Made by a program: the position numbers and the translations under genes. A stretch of DNA of 32,029 nucleotides from Marisediminicola senii (GTDB lineage: Bacteria > Actinomycetota > Actinomycetes > Actinomycetales > Microbacteriaceae): contig NZ_JAALGE010000037.1 of assembly GCF_011057645.1 (NCBI RefSeq), forward strand, positions 1-32,029, read 5' to 3'. How positions within the stretch are numbered: position 1 is the stretch's first letter; each line of letters opens with the position of its first letter. This document shows positions 7,611 to 16,304 of the stretch, one piece after another. The notes beneath the pieces are model-generated. The model was not told the origin of the DNA, did not search any database, and saw only the letters and a list, made by a program, of their open reading frames with translations.

Positions 7611-9041
7611 TCAGGTGGGGGTGGTCAGGGCTTCGTCGGTGGTGGTCACTTCCTTCTCCCACGGGGAGAGGATGTGTTGCACGTGCGCTTCGGGGTGGAT
7701 CCCATATTTGAAGATGTAGTGCCCGTCCGGGAGCCGCTGGATGGTGTCCGCGGTCTCCGGCGCGAGCCCGAAGGTTTGCTGGCACCAGTAGGCATCTTCG
7801 GGGCGGGATTGCCGGTAGATGCACACAGTTTGCGCTTCTTGGATGATGGCAAGGCCTGCGGAGCCGGGTGGAATGTCAGTGCCTTTGTGCATGACGAACA
7901 CGTTGGAGATGCCAAGTCCTCGGGAGAGTTTTTGGTTGGCCTTGATGAGGTGGGCGGTGGGTCCACCGACCATGTGCCAGCCCTCTTCGTAGACGACGGT
8001 AGTGGCGTGTCCGCGGTCGCCGCGGAGCCGGCCGAGCATCCACATGTTCCCGATCGCCATAACCACCGGCACCGCCGGCCCATCATCCGGCAGCTGCGAA
8101 ATATCGAACGAGGTGAGCTTCCCGCTCAGGTCCACCCGACGGGACGTTTCCCCGTCCAGCAGGCCACCGTATTCGTTGAGGAGCCCGTTGAGGGTCCACC
8201 GGACGGATAGCCCGGCCCGGTGCAGCTCGTCCCGAGCGGTCGCGGACAGGTCCCGGTATGCGGGGTCGTCAGCAAGGGTGCCGAGGTTGGGAAGAACGTC
8301 GGCGAGCACCGGGGTGCGGTGGTCGGTGTGATCAATAGTGTGGCGGAGGGCGGCGCGGAGGGCTTCCTCCTCCCATTCGTTCAGGGGGGTGTCGGCGCGA
8401 GCAAGACGCGTGACCGTGTTGAGCAGGCGGGCTTGGCCGGTGACGCCGGTGCCGGCGGCGATGACCGGGTCGAGGAGGTTCAGAGTCGTGCCGGAGCCGT
8501 CGGCGGTGAACTTGATGGGTTCGTACCCGTACCGGCGGGTGACGCCAGAGTATTCGCCCTCCCCGGCTTGGTCTTTCTTGTCGAACACCACACACCTGCG
8601 GTTCTTCAGCAGCAGGGGGCGGAGGACTTGGTTGGCTTTGGTGTGGGTGGATTTCCCGGCGCCGACGTCTCCCATGATGATCACGTTCGGCGACGACACC
8701 TCCCTGGGGTGCGTGTTGTAGGCGGTCACCGGGTCATGCGCGACCGGGGTGTGCGAGAGCACGTCCCGACCGTTCACCACCCCACGCGTTCCGGTGGGTG
8801 GGCCGATGAGGGCGGTGTTGAGAATCTCGGCCTGCCGCGTGGTGGTGGGAGCTCCGGTGAGGGCGGGCGCATAGAACCCGGTCCTCGCCCGCCGCGCTCT
8901 AGTGCGCAGCGGCGTGCCGGGCTGCACCCACGGCAGCACCTCCTCCCCCGATGCCGGGCTGTCTGCGTTGGTGGGGGTGCCGGTGGGTGGGGCGAACGCG
9001 CGGAGGACGGGCAGTCCCCAAATGCCGGTGCGATTAGTCAT
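7611..9041 (-). CDS. VirB4-like conjugation ATPase (C-terminal motor domain)
   Basis: A 476-residue cytosolic ATPase. Walker A GDVGAGKST lies at 124-132, the second core strand VVFDKKDQ at 151-158, and Walker B TVVYEEGWHM at 348-357. The conserved tail with FVMHKGTDIP and FGLAPETADTI is typical of VirB4/TraC/ConE motors, which energise pilus or channel assembly. The start is set at 9041 because ATGA overlaps the stop of the preceding gene; the frame is open further upstream, but that would overlap the neighbour. Here the VirB4 function appears split in two: the membrane-associated N-terminal half is the separate SCO6880-type gene upstream. Confidence in the family is high. Confidence 0.87.
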   Translation of the reverse strand: MTNRTGIWGLPVLRAFAPPTGTPTNADSPASGEEVLPWVQPGTPLRTRARRARTGFYAPALTGAPTTTRQAEILNTALIGPPTGTRGVVNGRDVLSHTPVAHDPVTAYNTHPREVSSPNVIIMGDVGAGKSTHTKANQVLRPLLLKNRRCVVFDKKDQAGEGEYSGVTRRYGYEPIKFTADGSGTTLNLLDPVIAAGTGVTGQARLLNTVTRLARADTPLNEWEEEALRAALRHTIDHTDHRTPVLADVLPNLGTLADDPAYRDLSATARDELHRAGLSVRWTLNGLLNEYGGLLDGETSRRVDLSGKLTSFDISQLPDDGPAVPVVMAIGNMWMLGRLRGDRGHATTVVYEEGWHMVGGPTAHLIKANQKLSRGLGISNVFVMHKGTDIPPGSAGLAIIQEAQTVCIYRQSRPEDAYWCQQTFGLAPETADTIQRLPDGHYIFKYGIHPEAHVQHILSPWEKEVTTTDEALTTPT

Positions 9042-10702
9042 GTAAGGGCGTCCTTCTCGGTGCGGCCGGCGAGCTTCCGGTACAGGTGCGCAGACATCCC
9101 GGTGGTGGGGGTGGCGAGTCCTCGGCCGATGGGCCAGGTGGTTCCGGAGGCGGCAGCTTGGTAGGAGTCTTGCCAGTCCAACCGGTCCACCCCCAGCGAC
9201 GTCGCGCACACATCCTCGAGCCGTCGGGAGGCTTGGCTGAGCTCGTCACGGGTGGGAGTGGAGATGGTGATGTACCCGACCCAGTTGGCGCCGTGGTGGT
9301 GGGTGCCCGCGGTGAGGTCATCCCGCCGGCGTTGCGCCGCGGTCATCGCAACGACGGTGTCGTCGGTGTCGAACTTCCCCGCCTGCACCCGCGACATCCG
9401 CTCCGCAGTATCCCGCACCAGGTCCTGCCGGGCGGCGATCTTCGCCTCCATCGCCGGCACCAACCGCAGGTGAAAGGACACTGACCGGATCACTTGGATG
9501 TCCCGTCCGATGAGCAGGTCGAGTACCCACAGTGGGGTGCGCGGGCCGGTCGCGACCGCCTCCGCCCGGACGGCTGCGGTTCGGTGCCACCACTCGGTAG
9601 GGGCGCCGGTGGTGGGGTTCTGTCCGGCGACGACGTGGGCAGAGAATTCATCCCGCGACGCCTCGCCCAGGCGGGTGGGGTGTACGTCGGCGACGAAGTC
9701 GATGGGGCGGGACGGGTTCTGCTGGTGCAGCATCACCGCCCCGAGTTGCCGGGCGGTGAGGGGTTCCACCTGTCCCATCCGCGCCTCGGTGAGCCCGCGG
9801 ACGGTGGCGGCGATTTCTGTGCGCATCAGGTTTCGCCATCCGTCGCGGTCGGGACCGTACTTGGCGGCTGTGTCGGTGAAGGTGGAGGTGATGGGCCAGC
9901 TGACGGTGATGTAGTGCCGTTGCACCATTGCGTCTTCCCCCGTCAACCGCAGCACATCCTCATAAGACCGAATCGCATCCGGTGGGACAGAGTCGTCGAG
10001 GCTGTTCAGCACCCAGAATTCCTGCAACGCACTGTCGGCGGGGAGGATCCGGGTGGTGGTTTGCACCGTGTCCGCGAGCACCGACGGGACCGCGCGCCCG
10101 GCGAGGAATAGCCCCCATCCTTCGGCGGCCTGCGCCATGACCGTTGCGGACTCGATCCCCCGCAGCTGCCCGGTCACCGAGAACGTCACTGACAGGTACG
10201 ACCGCTCCCCCGCCGGGGCGTGCCAGGCGATCCCGGGCTCACCTCGGCCGCATTGCAGCCACCCCATCCCGTCGGCACCGTCCGGGTTCGCGCGCAGTGC
10301 TGCCAGTGTCTGCCGTGCGGCCGCGGCGGTCTCTTTCGAGGTGGTTCCGCGGGTGTGGGTGGCGTCGGTGAGGGCTTGTTCGGCTTGGTCCCATGCGGCG
10401 ACGTCGAACGGTTGATACCGAGTGGTTCCTGTGCGGGTGCGGTGCTTCCACCGTGCTCGTTTGCGGTGCCGGTCCATGATTGACCCCCGGTGAGTTCGTG
10501 CGGTCACCAGGAAGGTAAGCCCGCACCCGCCCACGGCGATGGCGAGTCCTGGCCAGCCGATGAGGGGGGTGAGGATCAGGCCGCTGATCATGAACAGGGC
10601 AAGGAGGGCGATGCGGGTGCGGGAGTGGGTGCCGCCGAAGAATGACCGGTGCCCGGTTTCCCCGCCGAGGTACCGCACCACCGGGGTCACGTTCTGGCTC
10701 AT
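9038..10702 (-). CDS. SCO6880-family membrane protein (PrgI/VirB4 N-terminal-like)
   Basis: A 554-residue protein. Two adjacent transmembrane segments (about residues 28-66, IALLALFMISGLILTPLIGWPGLAIAVGGCGLTFLV) are followed by a basic linker and a long soluble domain that contains WLQCGRGEPGIAWHAPAG and the tail EDVCATSLGVDRLDWQDSYQAAA. This is the layout of the actinobacterial SCO6880 family: a membrane anchor plus the VirB4 N-terminal domain without its motor. It is expected to pair with the ATPase encoded next, whose ATG overlaps this stop by four bases. It also starts inside the stop of the VirB6-like gene (ATGA), so these three genes are translationally coupled. Confidence 0.82.
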   Translation of the reverse strand: MSQNVTPVVRYLGGETGHRSFFGGTHSRTRIALLALFMISGLILTPLIGWPGLAIAVGGCGLTFLVTARTHRGSIMDRHRKRARWKHRTRTGTTRYQPFDVAAWDQAEQALTDATHTRGTTSKETAAAARQTLAALRANPDGADGMGWLQCGRGEPGIAWHAPAGERSYLSVTFSVTGQLRGIESATVMAQAAEGWGLFLAGRAVPSVLADTVQTTTRILPADSALQEFWVLNSLDDSVPPDAIRSYEDVLRLTGEDAMVQRHYITVSWPITSTFTDTAAKYGPDRDGWRNLMRTEIAATVRGLTEARMGQVEPLTARQLGAVMLHQQNPSRPIDFVADVHPTRLGEASRDEFSAHVVAGQNPTTGAPTEWWHRTAAVRAEAVATGPRTPLWVLDLLIGRDIQVIRSVSFHLRLVPAMEAKIAARQDLVRDTAERMSRVQAGKFDTDDTVVAMTAAQRRRDDLTAGTHHHGANWVGYITISTPTRDELSQASRRLEDVCATSLGVDRLDWQDSYQAAASGTTWPIGRGLATPTTGMSAHLYRKLAGRTEKDALT

Positions 10703-12213
10703 GAGCGGGTGTCCCTGGGGCGGTCATCCATCGACCGGGCAGCCTGCTGCCCGGCCTTCCCCGCCAAATCCGCACCCTTCGCGGTCGCGGCCAACCCCGC
10801 CGCTGCCAGTAGCGCGGGGACACCGATGACTGCTCCGACCCCGGTGCTCGACGCGGCCGCGCCGGCGGCAGCTGTTCCTGTCGCTGCGCTACCGGCAGCG
10901 GCACTGCCTGCTGTCGCCGTTCCCGCCGCCGCGGTACCTGGCGCTGCGGCTCCTGCGGTCGAGGTGGCGCCGGCCAGTGCGGGGGTTGCAGCTGCGGGAG
11001 CTGCGGCCGGTGCCGCTGTTGCGTCGGCTTCGGCCGCTGCGGGGGTGACGGGGTTTGCACTTCGAGTTGCGGGCGACGACTTCGGCGCTGACGGTGCTTG
11101 TGATCGGGCGTAGGCGACGTCGGCCAAGGACGGTTGCCATTCGGGTGCCGCACTGTCACCGGTTGCGTCGGCGGGTGGTTCGGCGGATGCGGTCGAAACG
11201 GACGACTTGGGTGTGGCGCGGGAGTCGCGGAGGCGGTTGGCGACATCGGTCAGGTTGCTCGCACCGATCGTGGGCGTGTTCAGTGACGGGCCTGTGGTGC
11301 CGCCGAACCCGGTCGGGATGACCGGGGCGAACTTCAGCAACAGCATCGGGGATAGGGCTGCGACGAAGAGGGCGATGATGGCGACCAGGAAGGTGACCAG
11401 GGTTTGCAGGCTCAGGTTGTTACCGAAGGTACCGACGGCGTTGCTCATCATGGTGAACGCAAACCCGAGCAGGAAGAACAGCAACGGGTGCGCGGCGAGG
11501 ATCCCGATCCACAACGCCACTAGCTTCATCCCGAACGACCGCCTGGTGGGGTCGATGATCCACACCAAGCCCAACGGGATAAGCACTCCGGTGAAGTACA
11601 GGGTCACCAGTTGGACGACAAGCATGAGCAGTACCAGGAACAGGCCGATGAGCATGCAGAACATCAGCAGAACCGCGATCGGCACACCACCGGTCATACC
11701 GACCGGGTCTGCCTCGGACAGCATCCGCTGAAACTGGGCAATGACCCCGTCCACCGATCCTTCAATGCCCCAGCGGACGAACACACGGGAGAGGGAGTGG
11801 AAGAAATTCACCAACACCAATCCCATCGCGGGTCCGAAGATCGCGCCAGCAAGGAAAAGCCCGAAGTACACCCCCATCGATTCGACCAGGTCCCGGCCGG
11901 CCTGATGGCCGCGGGCGGTTCGGATCGCTTGTGGGATAAGGAGGGCGACGGCGACAAATATGGCGGTTGCGAACGACACCCGGTAGGCGTTCACGAACCA
12001 GTCGGCACTGAGATCCGGCAACGTTGCTTCCGTCAGCGCGGGCAGTACATCACGCGCGAGACCCGCCGCCGCGTCTCTCAGCGCAGTGAAGGTGTTGCCC
12101 CAAGGGTCCGACCAATAGGACACCACTCCGGAAACACCATCTACGACGTCTCCGAGACCGCCAATGATGCTCCCGATGCCACCGCCGTCGGGCTCTTTGG
12201 CAGACATCAGCAA
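10699..12213 (-). CDS. VirB6/TrbL-like polytopic membrane protein
   Basis: A 504-residue protein. Residues 75-310 hold about six hydrophobic segments (for example YRVSFATAIFVAVALLIP, AVLLMFCMLIGLFLVLLMLVV and LVTFLVAIIALFVAALSPMLL), forming the inner channel component. The C-terminal third is a low-complexity Ala/Thr/Gly/Ser region (residues 390-470, repeats of the TAAAG type) ending in a small Ala-rich helix and a basic tail, commonly seen in Gram-positive VirB6-like proteins. The start overlaps the end of the preceding VirB8-like gene by 7 bp, and the stop overlaps the next gene by 4. The first two residues (MLM) offer an alternative ATG, at codon 3. Confidence 0.82.
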   Translation of the reverse strand: MLMSAKEPDGGGIGSIIGGLGDVVDGVSGVVSYWSDPWGNTFTALRDAAAGLARDVLPALTEATLPDLSADWFVNAYRVSFATAIFVAVALLIPQAIRTARGHQAGRDLVESMGVYFGLFLAGAIFGPAMGLVLVNFFHSLSRVFVRWGIEGSVDGVIAQFQRMLSEADPVGMTGGVPIAVLLMFCMLIGLFLVLLMLVVQLVTLYFTGVLIPLGLVWIIDPTRRSFGMKLVALWIGILAAHPLLFFLLGFAFTMMSNAVGTFGNNLSLQTLVTFLVAIIALFVAALSPMLLLKFAPVIPTGFGGTTGPSLNTPTIGASNLTDVANRLRDSRATPKSSVSTASAEPPADATGDSAAPEWQPSLADVAYARSQAPSAPKSSPATRSANPVTPAAAEADATAAPAAAPAAATPALAGATSTAGAAAPGTAAAGTATAGSAAAGSAATGTAAAGAAASSTGVGAVIGVPALLAAAGLAATAKGADLAGKAGQQAARSMDDRPRDTRS

Positions 12214-12896
12214 CCGCTCGTGTACGGCCGGCCGATCGCGAACAGGTCCTCGGTAGTGCGGGTTCCTTCCGAACTTACGAACTTCCAGCGATCCTCTTCC
12301 CAGGCGACCGTTACCGTGATGGACCCCTTCAGGCTGGGGCTGATGGCCCCCTCCTCAGCGATAGCGGTGCCCACTGATGCCGTCACCAATGTCGGGGAGG
12401 CCGATTCGAGGTGGTAGACGCCTGTGACGGTTGAGAGGAAGTACGAAACCCCATCTGCGACGAGCCCTCCGGAGAGGTTGGGGTTGCTGGCGAAGAACCC
12501 TGTGAGATCCGTGGTTGGAGCAGCGGCAGCAAGTCCAGACTGCTGCACCAAGGCGGCGTCCTCCTCGGTCGGGTATGGGAATCGGTTGAGCCAACGCACG
12601 AAGGCGGTCGCGACCTCGATTGCTCCGTTGCTGGTTTGAGGTGCTTGCTCTTGGGCAGCGAGAACCATCGCGGCATCTCGTTCTTCGCCCCCGAGGCATC
12701 CGGTGGGGGCGGCGTCCGGCTCGATGGTCGCTGAGGGGGTAGGCGTACTGGTGCTCGTAGGGGTTGGTTCAGGTGCTTCGGCTGGGGATCGATTGGCGAA
12801 GAACAGTGCCGCGGCGATGAGTGCGGCAACGACAACCAGCCCGGCGATGGCCGTGATGGTGCGCCGGCGCCGGGTGGTGGTCGTGGGATTAGTCAT
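12207..12896 (-). CDS. Single-pass VirB8/TcpC-like conjugation protein
   Basis: A 229-residue protein with a short basic cytoplasmic tail (RRRRT), one transmembrane segment at about residues 13-34, a Pro/Thr/Ser-rich external linker (35-60) and an NTF2-like extracytoplasmic domain (GAIEVATAFVRWLNRFPYPTEED, then ASVGTAIAEEG, then VTVAWEEDRWKFVSS). That is the pattern of VirB8/TcpC/TraM channel proteins in Gram-positive transfer systems. The mix of alternating strands and the final WxxD-type hairpin fit an NTF2 fold. It stands between the pilin-like and VirB6-like genes, where VirB8 homologues usually occur. The family is inferred from topology and context. Confidence 0.7.
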   Translation of the reverse strand: MTNPTTTTRRRRTITAIAGLVVVAALIAAALFFANRSPAEAPEPTPTSTSTPTPSATIEPDAAPTGCLGGEERDAAMVLAAQEQAPQTSNGAIEVATAFVRWLNRFPYPTEEDAALVQQSGLAAAAPTTDLTGFFASNPNLSGGLVADGVSYFLSTVTGVYHLESASPTLVTASVGTAIAEEGAISPSLKGSITVTVAWEEDRWKFVSSEGTRTTEDLFAIGRPYTSGC

Positions 12897-12902
12897 GGTG
12901 GG

Positions 12903-13217
12903 TTAGCTGAAGACGGCGAAGATGGCGCCGACGATGACGGCGAGCGCGGCGAGCACTCCGAGGGAGATGCCTCCCCACATGGCTTGGTTGCGGGCCATCT
13001 TGTAGTTAGTGGGGTTGCCGCCGCTGGAGGCGCCGGCCATCTGGGTGATACCGACGATGAAGAACGCGACACAGATGACGATGCCGATAGCCCAGAGGCC
13101 GCCAAGGAGTTTCTGCCATAGTTCGGTGAACTCGGCGCCGAAGATGCTGAAGTCGGGCAGAACCCCGTCGAGCGGGTTGTCGATGGCGGCGATCAGCTGC
13201 CCGAAGTGTGCAGTCAT
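12903..13217 (-). CDS. Small two-TM pilin-like (VirB2-type) protein
   Basis: A 104-residue protein beginning MTAHFGQLIAAIDNPLDG. Two hydrophobic helices (about residues 38-57, LLGGLWAIGIVICVAFFIVG, and residues 82-102) flank a short polar loop with GASSGGNPTNYKMARNQA. Small two-helix proteins with this loop are VirB2/TrbC-like subunits in actinobacterial conjugation operons. The start at 13217 is preferred over the longer frame because GGAAGGAG lies 7-8 bases upstream, the strongest ribosome site in the operon, as expected for an abundant structural subunit. It follows the ParA-like gene by 28 bp. Confidence 0.75.
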   Translation of the reverse strand: MTAHFGQLIAAIDNPLDGVLPDFSIFGAEFTELWQKLLGGLWAIGIVICVAFFIVGITQMAGASSGGNPTNYKMARNQAMWGGISLGVLAALAVIVGAIFAVFS

Positions 13218-13245
13218 GATGGTGACTCCTTCCGTGAGCATGGGG

Positions 13246-14364
13246 TTACCGGACGGTTGCTTGTAGTGATCGGACGACGGCGGCAGCTGCGGCGGTGAAT
13301 GCCTCGTAGGTGGCGGGGGTAAGCCGGTTGATGCTGATCTGCCCGCGCTCGGCAATGTGCGGGTCATAGGGGATGTCGAACCGGTGCTGGATGCCGGTGC
13401 TGTCGAGGAGTGTTTCGACGCGGGCGGTGACGTCGGGGTTTTCTGGGCGTCCGTCGGTGGAGCGGATGAGGATGGCGTTCTGGGCGATGGCGGCCGCGGT
13501 ACCGCCGCGGGCGGTGAGGGTGCGGAGCAGGGTGGCGGCTTCGAGGGCGGCGTCGCCGGCGTTCATCACGGGGATGACCAGGATGTCGGCGGTTTCGACT
13601 GCGGCGTTGAAAGCTGCGGAGGAGTGCTGGTTGCCAGAGTCCATCACCCGGATTGCGTAGAACTCGTCCACAACGGTGGCGACCGCGGTGACGTTCTCGG
13701 CGGTGAGCGGGGGCCGGGGTGTAGTGGTTCCGAGGACTGAGGCGAAGGAGGTTTGTGGGGCGGTATACCCGGCGAGGTGTCCTGCGGTATGTACGTGGTT
13801 AAGGTCGGTGATGAGGTCGCCGATGCCGAGGGTGGGGGTGCCCTCGGATCGGAAGGTGAGAGCTCCGGGGTCGTCGGCGACTTCCATCACGCACACAGAC
13901 CCGCCCCGGATCGACGCTAGGACTCCGCCGAGGATGAGTGAGGTGGGGGTTTTGCCGACCCCGCCTTTGGGGTTGGCGACCAAGATGCTGACCGCGCGGG
14001 TCCAGGTCGCTTGGCGGACGATGCGCTCGTTCTCGCGCTGTCCCGCATCGCGCGCCCGCTGCGCGATCTGCGACGCGCTGGGCCCGACAGGGAATCCAAG
14101 GCCAGCAAGGAACGCCCGGATCCCGACGAGCTCCGCTGTGCCGGTGTCTGCTGTTGGGGTCTGGGTGAGCTCCGCGAAGGGGTCGCCGATCTGCGGCGGC
14201 AACGGTGCTGACGCGGCACTCCGGTCAGCGATTGTAGGTGCAGGGTGTGCGGCATCTGGCGGTGCCGGTGGCGGGGTTTCGATGTAGTGCTCGGCGCGGG
14301 CGGCCCCCGCAAAGGCGGGAGCGGTGCCGGTGTTGTCGGTGAGAGTGGTGTTGGTCGTTGTCAC
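13246..14364 (-). CDS. ParA/MinD-like ATPase, first gene of the transfer operon
   Basis: A 372-residue protein. Residues 1-125 are a Pro/Ala/Thr-rich extension; the ATPase begins at about residue 125 with the deviant Walker A motif KGGVGKTPT (133-141), an ALTF-type switch after ADDPG, and IRVMDSGN for Walker B. ParA-like proteins of this size head many actinobacterial conjugation operons and may position the transfer apparatus or segregate the element. Translation probably starts at the GTG (14364), with AAAGGA 9 bp upstream. No ParB partner is visible next to it, so a role in transfer is at least as likely as partition. Confidence 0.8.
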   Translation of the reverse strand: MTTTNTTLTDNTGTAPAFAGAARAEHYIETPPPAPPDAAHPAPTIADRSAASAPLPPQIGDPFAELTQTPTADTGTAELVGIRAFLAGLGFPVGPSASQIAQRARDAGQRENERIVRQATWTRAVSILVANPKGGVGKTPTSLILGGVLASIRGGSVCVMEVADDPGALTFRSEGTPTLGIGDLITDLNHVHTAGHLAGYTAPQTSFASVLGTTTPRPPLTAENVTAVATVVDEFYAIRVMDSGNQHSSAAFNAAVETADILVIPVMNAGDAALEAATLLRTLTARGGTAAAIAQNAILIRSTDGRPENPDVTARVETLLDSTGIQHRFDIPYDPHIAERGQISINRLTPATYEAFTAAAAAVVRSLQATVR

Positions 14365-14853
14365 CAGCGGTACATCCTTTCAGCAGACGGGTATCCCACG
14401 GAGGGGTGTCGATCCTGCTGGGTCTGGCACCCCCATTTCAGGGGTCAATGTGACCTTTGAGACGCCATTTAACGCCTACCTAAGGACATTTCCGCCACTG
14501 CCTCGGCGTGTCGCATCCCGATGAAACGAGGTATTTATTGCCACGTGATCGAGGAAGAACAGACAGCATGCAATAGGTGTCTAGGCCTGCCCGCCGGATC
14601 TATCGACGGCGGAGGCTACTGATCCTGTTTTGGGCCGCTTCGCGGCGCGGTGTTTGCTGTTTTGTTTGTCCGTCTGGCTGTCGATCGTAGTTCGCTTCGC
14701 GGCTCCCGTACCCGGCCCGGTCTCTCTTTAAATCCTCGCTGCGCTGCGGCTTAAACCGTTCTCCGGACCGGGCACTTCGCCGCTCCCGCTCACTATCGAT
14801 TCTCTCGCCGGAAGGCAAACAAAAACGGTTGACCACGAGAGGAACACGACCCC
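14365..14853. promoter_or_regulatory. Divergent regulatory region between the transfer operon and the dprA-like gene
   Basis: These 489 bases have no supported gene. The region must hold the promoters of both divergent transcripts. Features seen: CCCC / GGGG hairpin near 14427-14443; GCCGC-TTC-GCGGC near 14633-14645; TTTTGTTTG (about 14662) pairing with CAAACAAAA (about 14816); and CCCGGTC (about 14717) pairing with GACCGGG (about 14776), nested inside it. A TTTAAA-flanked palindromic segment lies at the centre. I could not assign individual promoters. Confidence 0.5.
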
Positions 14854-15807
14854 ATGCCTACTACCGCGAGCAGCGCTCTTAACAGCATCGCCGCCACCAC
14901 CAACCACACCCCCGACACCATCGCCCGCATCGCCCTCAACACCATGACCACCGCCGGGGACCCCGACGTCAGTGTGCTCATCGCCCAGCACGGCGCCGAG
15001 GACGCGCTTCGCATACTTGGGTCAGCGCAGGGTGCGGTCGTCGACATGAGCGTCCGGCGGATCCAGCGGCGAATGCGCACTATCCCCACCGTGCAGTCCA
15101 TCGCCGCGGTAATCCGCGCCGCCGACGGCGCTGGCCTGAGCGTGGTCACTCCCCCCATGCCGTTGTGGCCGGCGGGGCTGAACGACTTGGGTGACGCAGC
15201 TCCAATCCTGCTGTGGGTGGACGGGGACCCCGCTGCGCTCATCCGACCCGCCATCGTCGTCACCGGAAACCGGCGAGCAACCCCTCAGGCGCTGCACTGC
15301 TGCCTCGACCTGGCATCCACCCTCGCGTCCCGCGGATACGCCATCGCATCCACCACGAACACAGGCGTGGACACGGCTTCTCTACTCGCGGCCCTCGCAG
15401 TAGGTGGGACACCGATAGCGGTCACCGCTCGCGATCTCGCCCACCCGGATGAACGCACCCGTCTCACCAATCGCGTGGCCGCGGGAGGGGCGGTCGTGTT
15501 CGAGGTGCCCCCGGGAGCTCCACCCGACCGTCGAAATGGCGGGCGGCTCTCCCATCTGCTAGCGGGACTGGCCATCAAGGCAGTCATCATCGATGGGACC
15601 CTGACCTCGGCAGCTGTCAGCGTCGCCGAGGCAAGCCATGAGCTTGGCCGCCCCATCGGGGTATTGCCGCCACGCACTCAAAGTGACGACGCTGCAAGCT
15701 TCCGTTACGTGCATCAGAACCTCGGTGCCGAGGTCGTCATGAACGCGGACGACGCCGAGTGGATGCATCTGCGCCCGGCCATTGCCGTCACGGCGCGCGG
15801 CTGGTAA
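14854..15807 (+). CDS. DprA/SMF-like DNA-processing protein
   Basis: A 317-residue protein. A helical N-terminal part (residues 15-75) is followed by the SMF/DprA Rossmann-like domain: WPAGLNDLGDAAPILLWVDGDPA at about 108-130, then IVVTGNRRATPQA in the place of DprA's VGxR loop, GYAIASTTNTGVDTASLLAAL, and GTPIAVTARD. Helical and strand order follow DprA, but the canonical GARxAT/GGARGID motifs have drifted to GNRRAT and NTGVDT. DprA binds incoming single-stranded DNA and loads RecA in natural transformation. On a conjugative element it may handle single-stranded DNA at establishment; that is inference. It lies divergent from the transfer operon and convergent with the next gene (10 bp gap). 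Family confident, role not. Confidence 0.75.
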   Translation: MPTTASSALNSIAATTNHTPDTIARIALNTMTTAGDPDVSVLIAQHGAEDALRILGSAQGAVVDMSVRRIQRRMRTIPTVQSIAAVIRAADGAGLSVVTPPMPLWPAGLNDLGDAAPILLWVDGDPAALIRPAIVVTGNRRATPQALHCCLDLASTLASRGYAIASTTNTGVDTASLLAALAVGGTPIAVTARDLAHPDERTRLTNRVAAGGAVVFEVPPGAPPDRRNGGRLSHLLAGLAIKAVIIDGTLTSAAVSVAEASHELGRPIGVLPPRTQSDDAASFRYVHQNLGAEVVMNADDAEWMHLRPAIAVTARGW

Positions 15808-15817
15808 TGGTACAGGC

Positions 15818-16132
15818 CTACACCCACTCCCGGTGCCTCGCGCCCCACGGCATCTCCCACTCGATCGCAACCGCCTTTGGAGTCCACGCCACTGCTCTGG
15901 CCTCCACCCGGAATGCTTCCGGCCCAAATCGCACCCATGCCGTCACTAGCTCCGCCTTCGGCGTTTTGGTCAGCGGCAGTACGTCCAGCTCGAGCTCCGC
16001 ATCGGTGAGCGTGAGAGGTGGCACACCCCGCACGGCCGCTTCGACAACCCGCTCGCTCATCCGCCGATCGCTGGAGATCGGTACTACGCGCGATAGGAGC
16101 TGGCGGAATAGCAGCTCGCTTTGATGCGACAT
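15818..16132 (-). CDS. Small conserved-type protein of actinobacterial mobile elements
   Basis: A protein of 104 residues (from MSHQSELL) or 135 if the upstream ATG at 16225 is used; neither start has a clear ribosome site. The segment LTLTDAELELDVLPLTKTPKAE, followed by AWVRFGPEAFRVEARAVAWTPKAVAIEW, is a composition I associate with small proteins of unknown function that accompany actinobacterial plasmids and integrative elements, in which the AWVR..V..VAWTP..V.I.W core is conserved and the N-terminus usually starts MGTNKRYA. Here that N-terminus is missing, and an isolated MGTNKRYA-type start occurs at 23370. The core looks like a small beta-barrel. Function unknown. Confidence 0.55.
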   Translation of the reverse strand: MSHQSELLFRQLLSRVVPISSDRRMSERVVEAAVRGVPPLTLTDAELELDVLPLTKTPKAELVTAWVRFGPEAFRVEARAVAWTPKAVAIEWEMPWGARHREWV

Positions 16133-16304
16133 TGCCGGCGCCCGCACGTTCGCGAACGGTCCTTTCTGACAGGGATTTATGACGCGCTCAAGTTTCTCCA
16201 AATCGCAGTAGCGAATGATCGTCATTTAGGAGTACGTTCAGCGTCAAGCGCATCAGCCCGAGACTCGCGAACACTCAAAAATCGATGAAGATCAAGGAAG
16301 TGTG

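Noticed and set aside
10239-11246. 335-codon minus-strand frame
   Set aside because: Pro/His/Arg-rich shadow overlapping the VirB6-like and SCO6880-like genes, which are the supported frames.
13246-14364. ParA as evidence of a plasmid partition locus
   Set aside because: No ParB gene or centromere-like iterons adjacent; the gene leads the transfer operon, so partition is not established.
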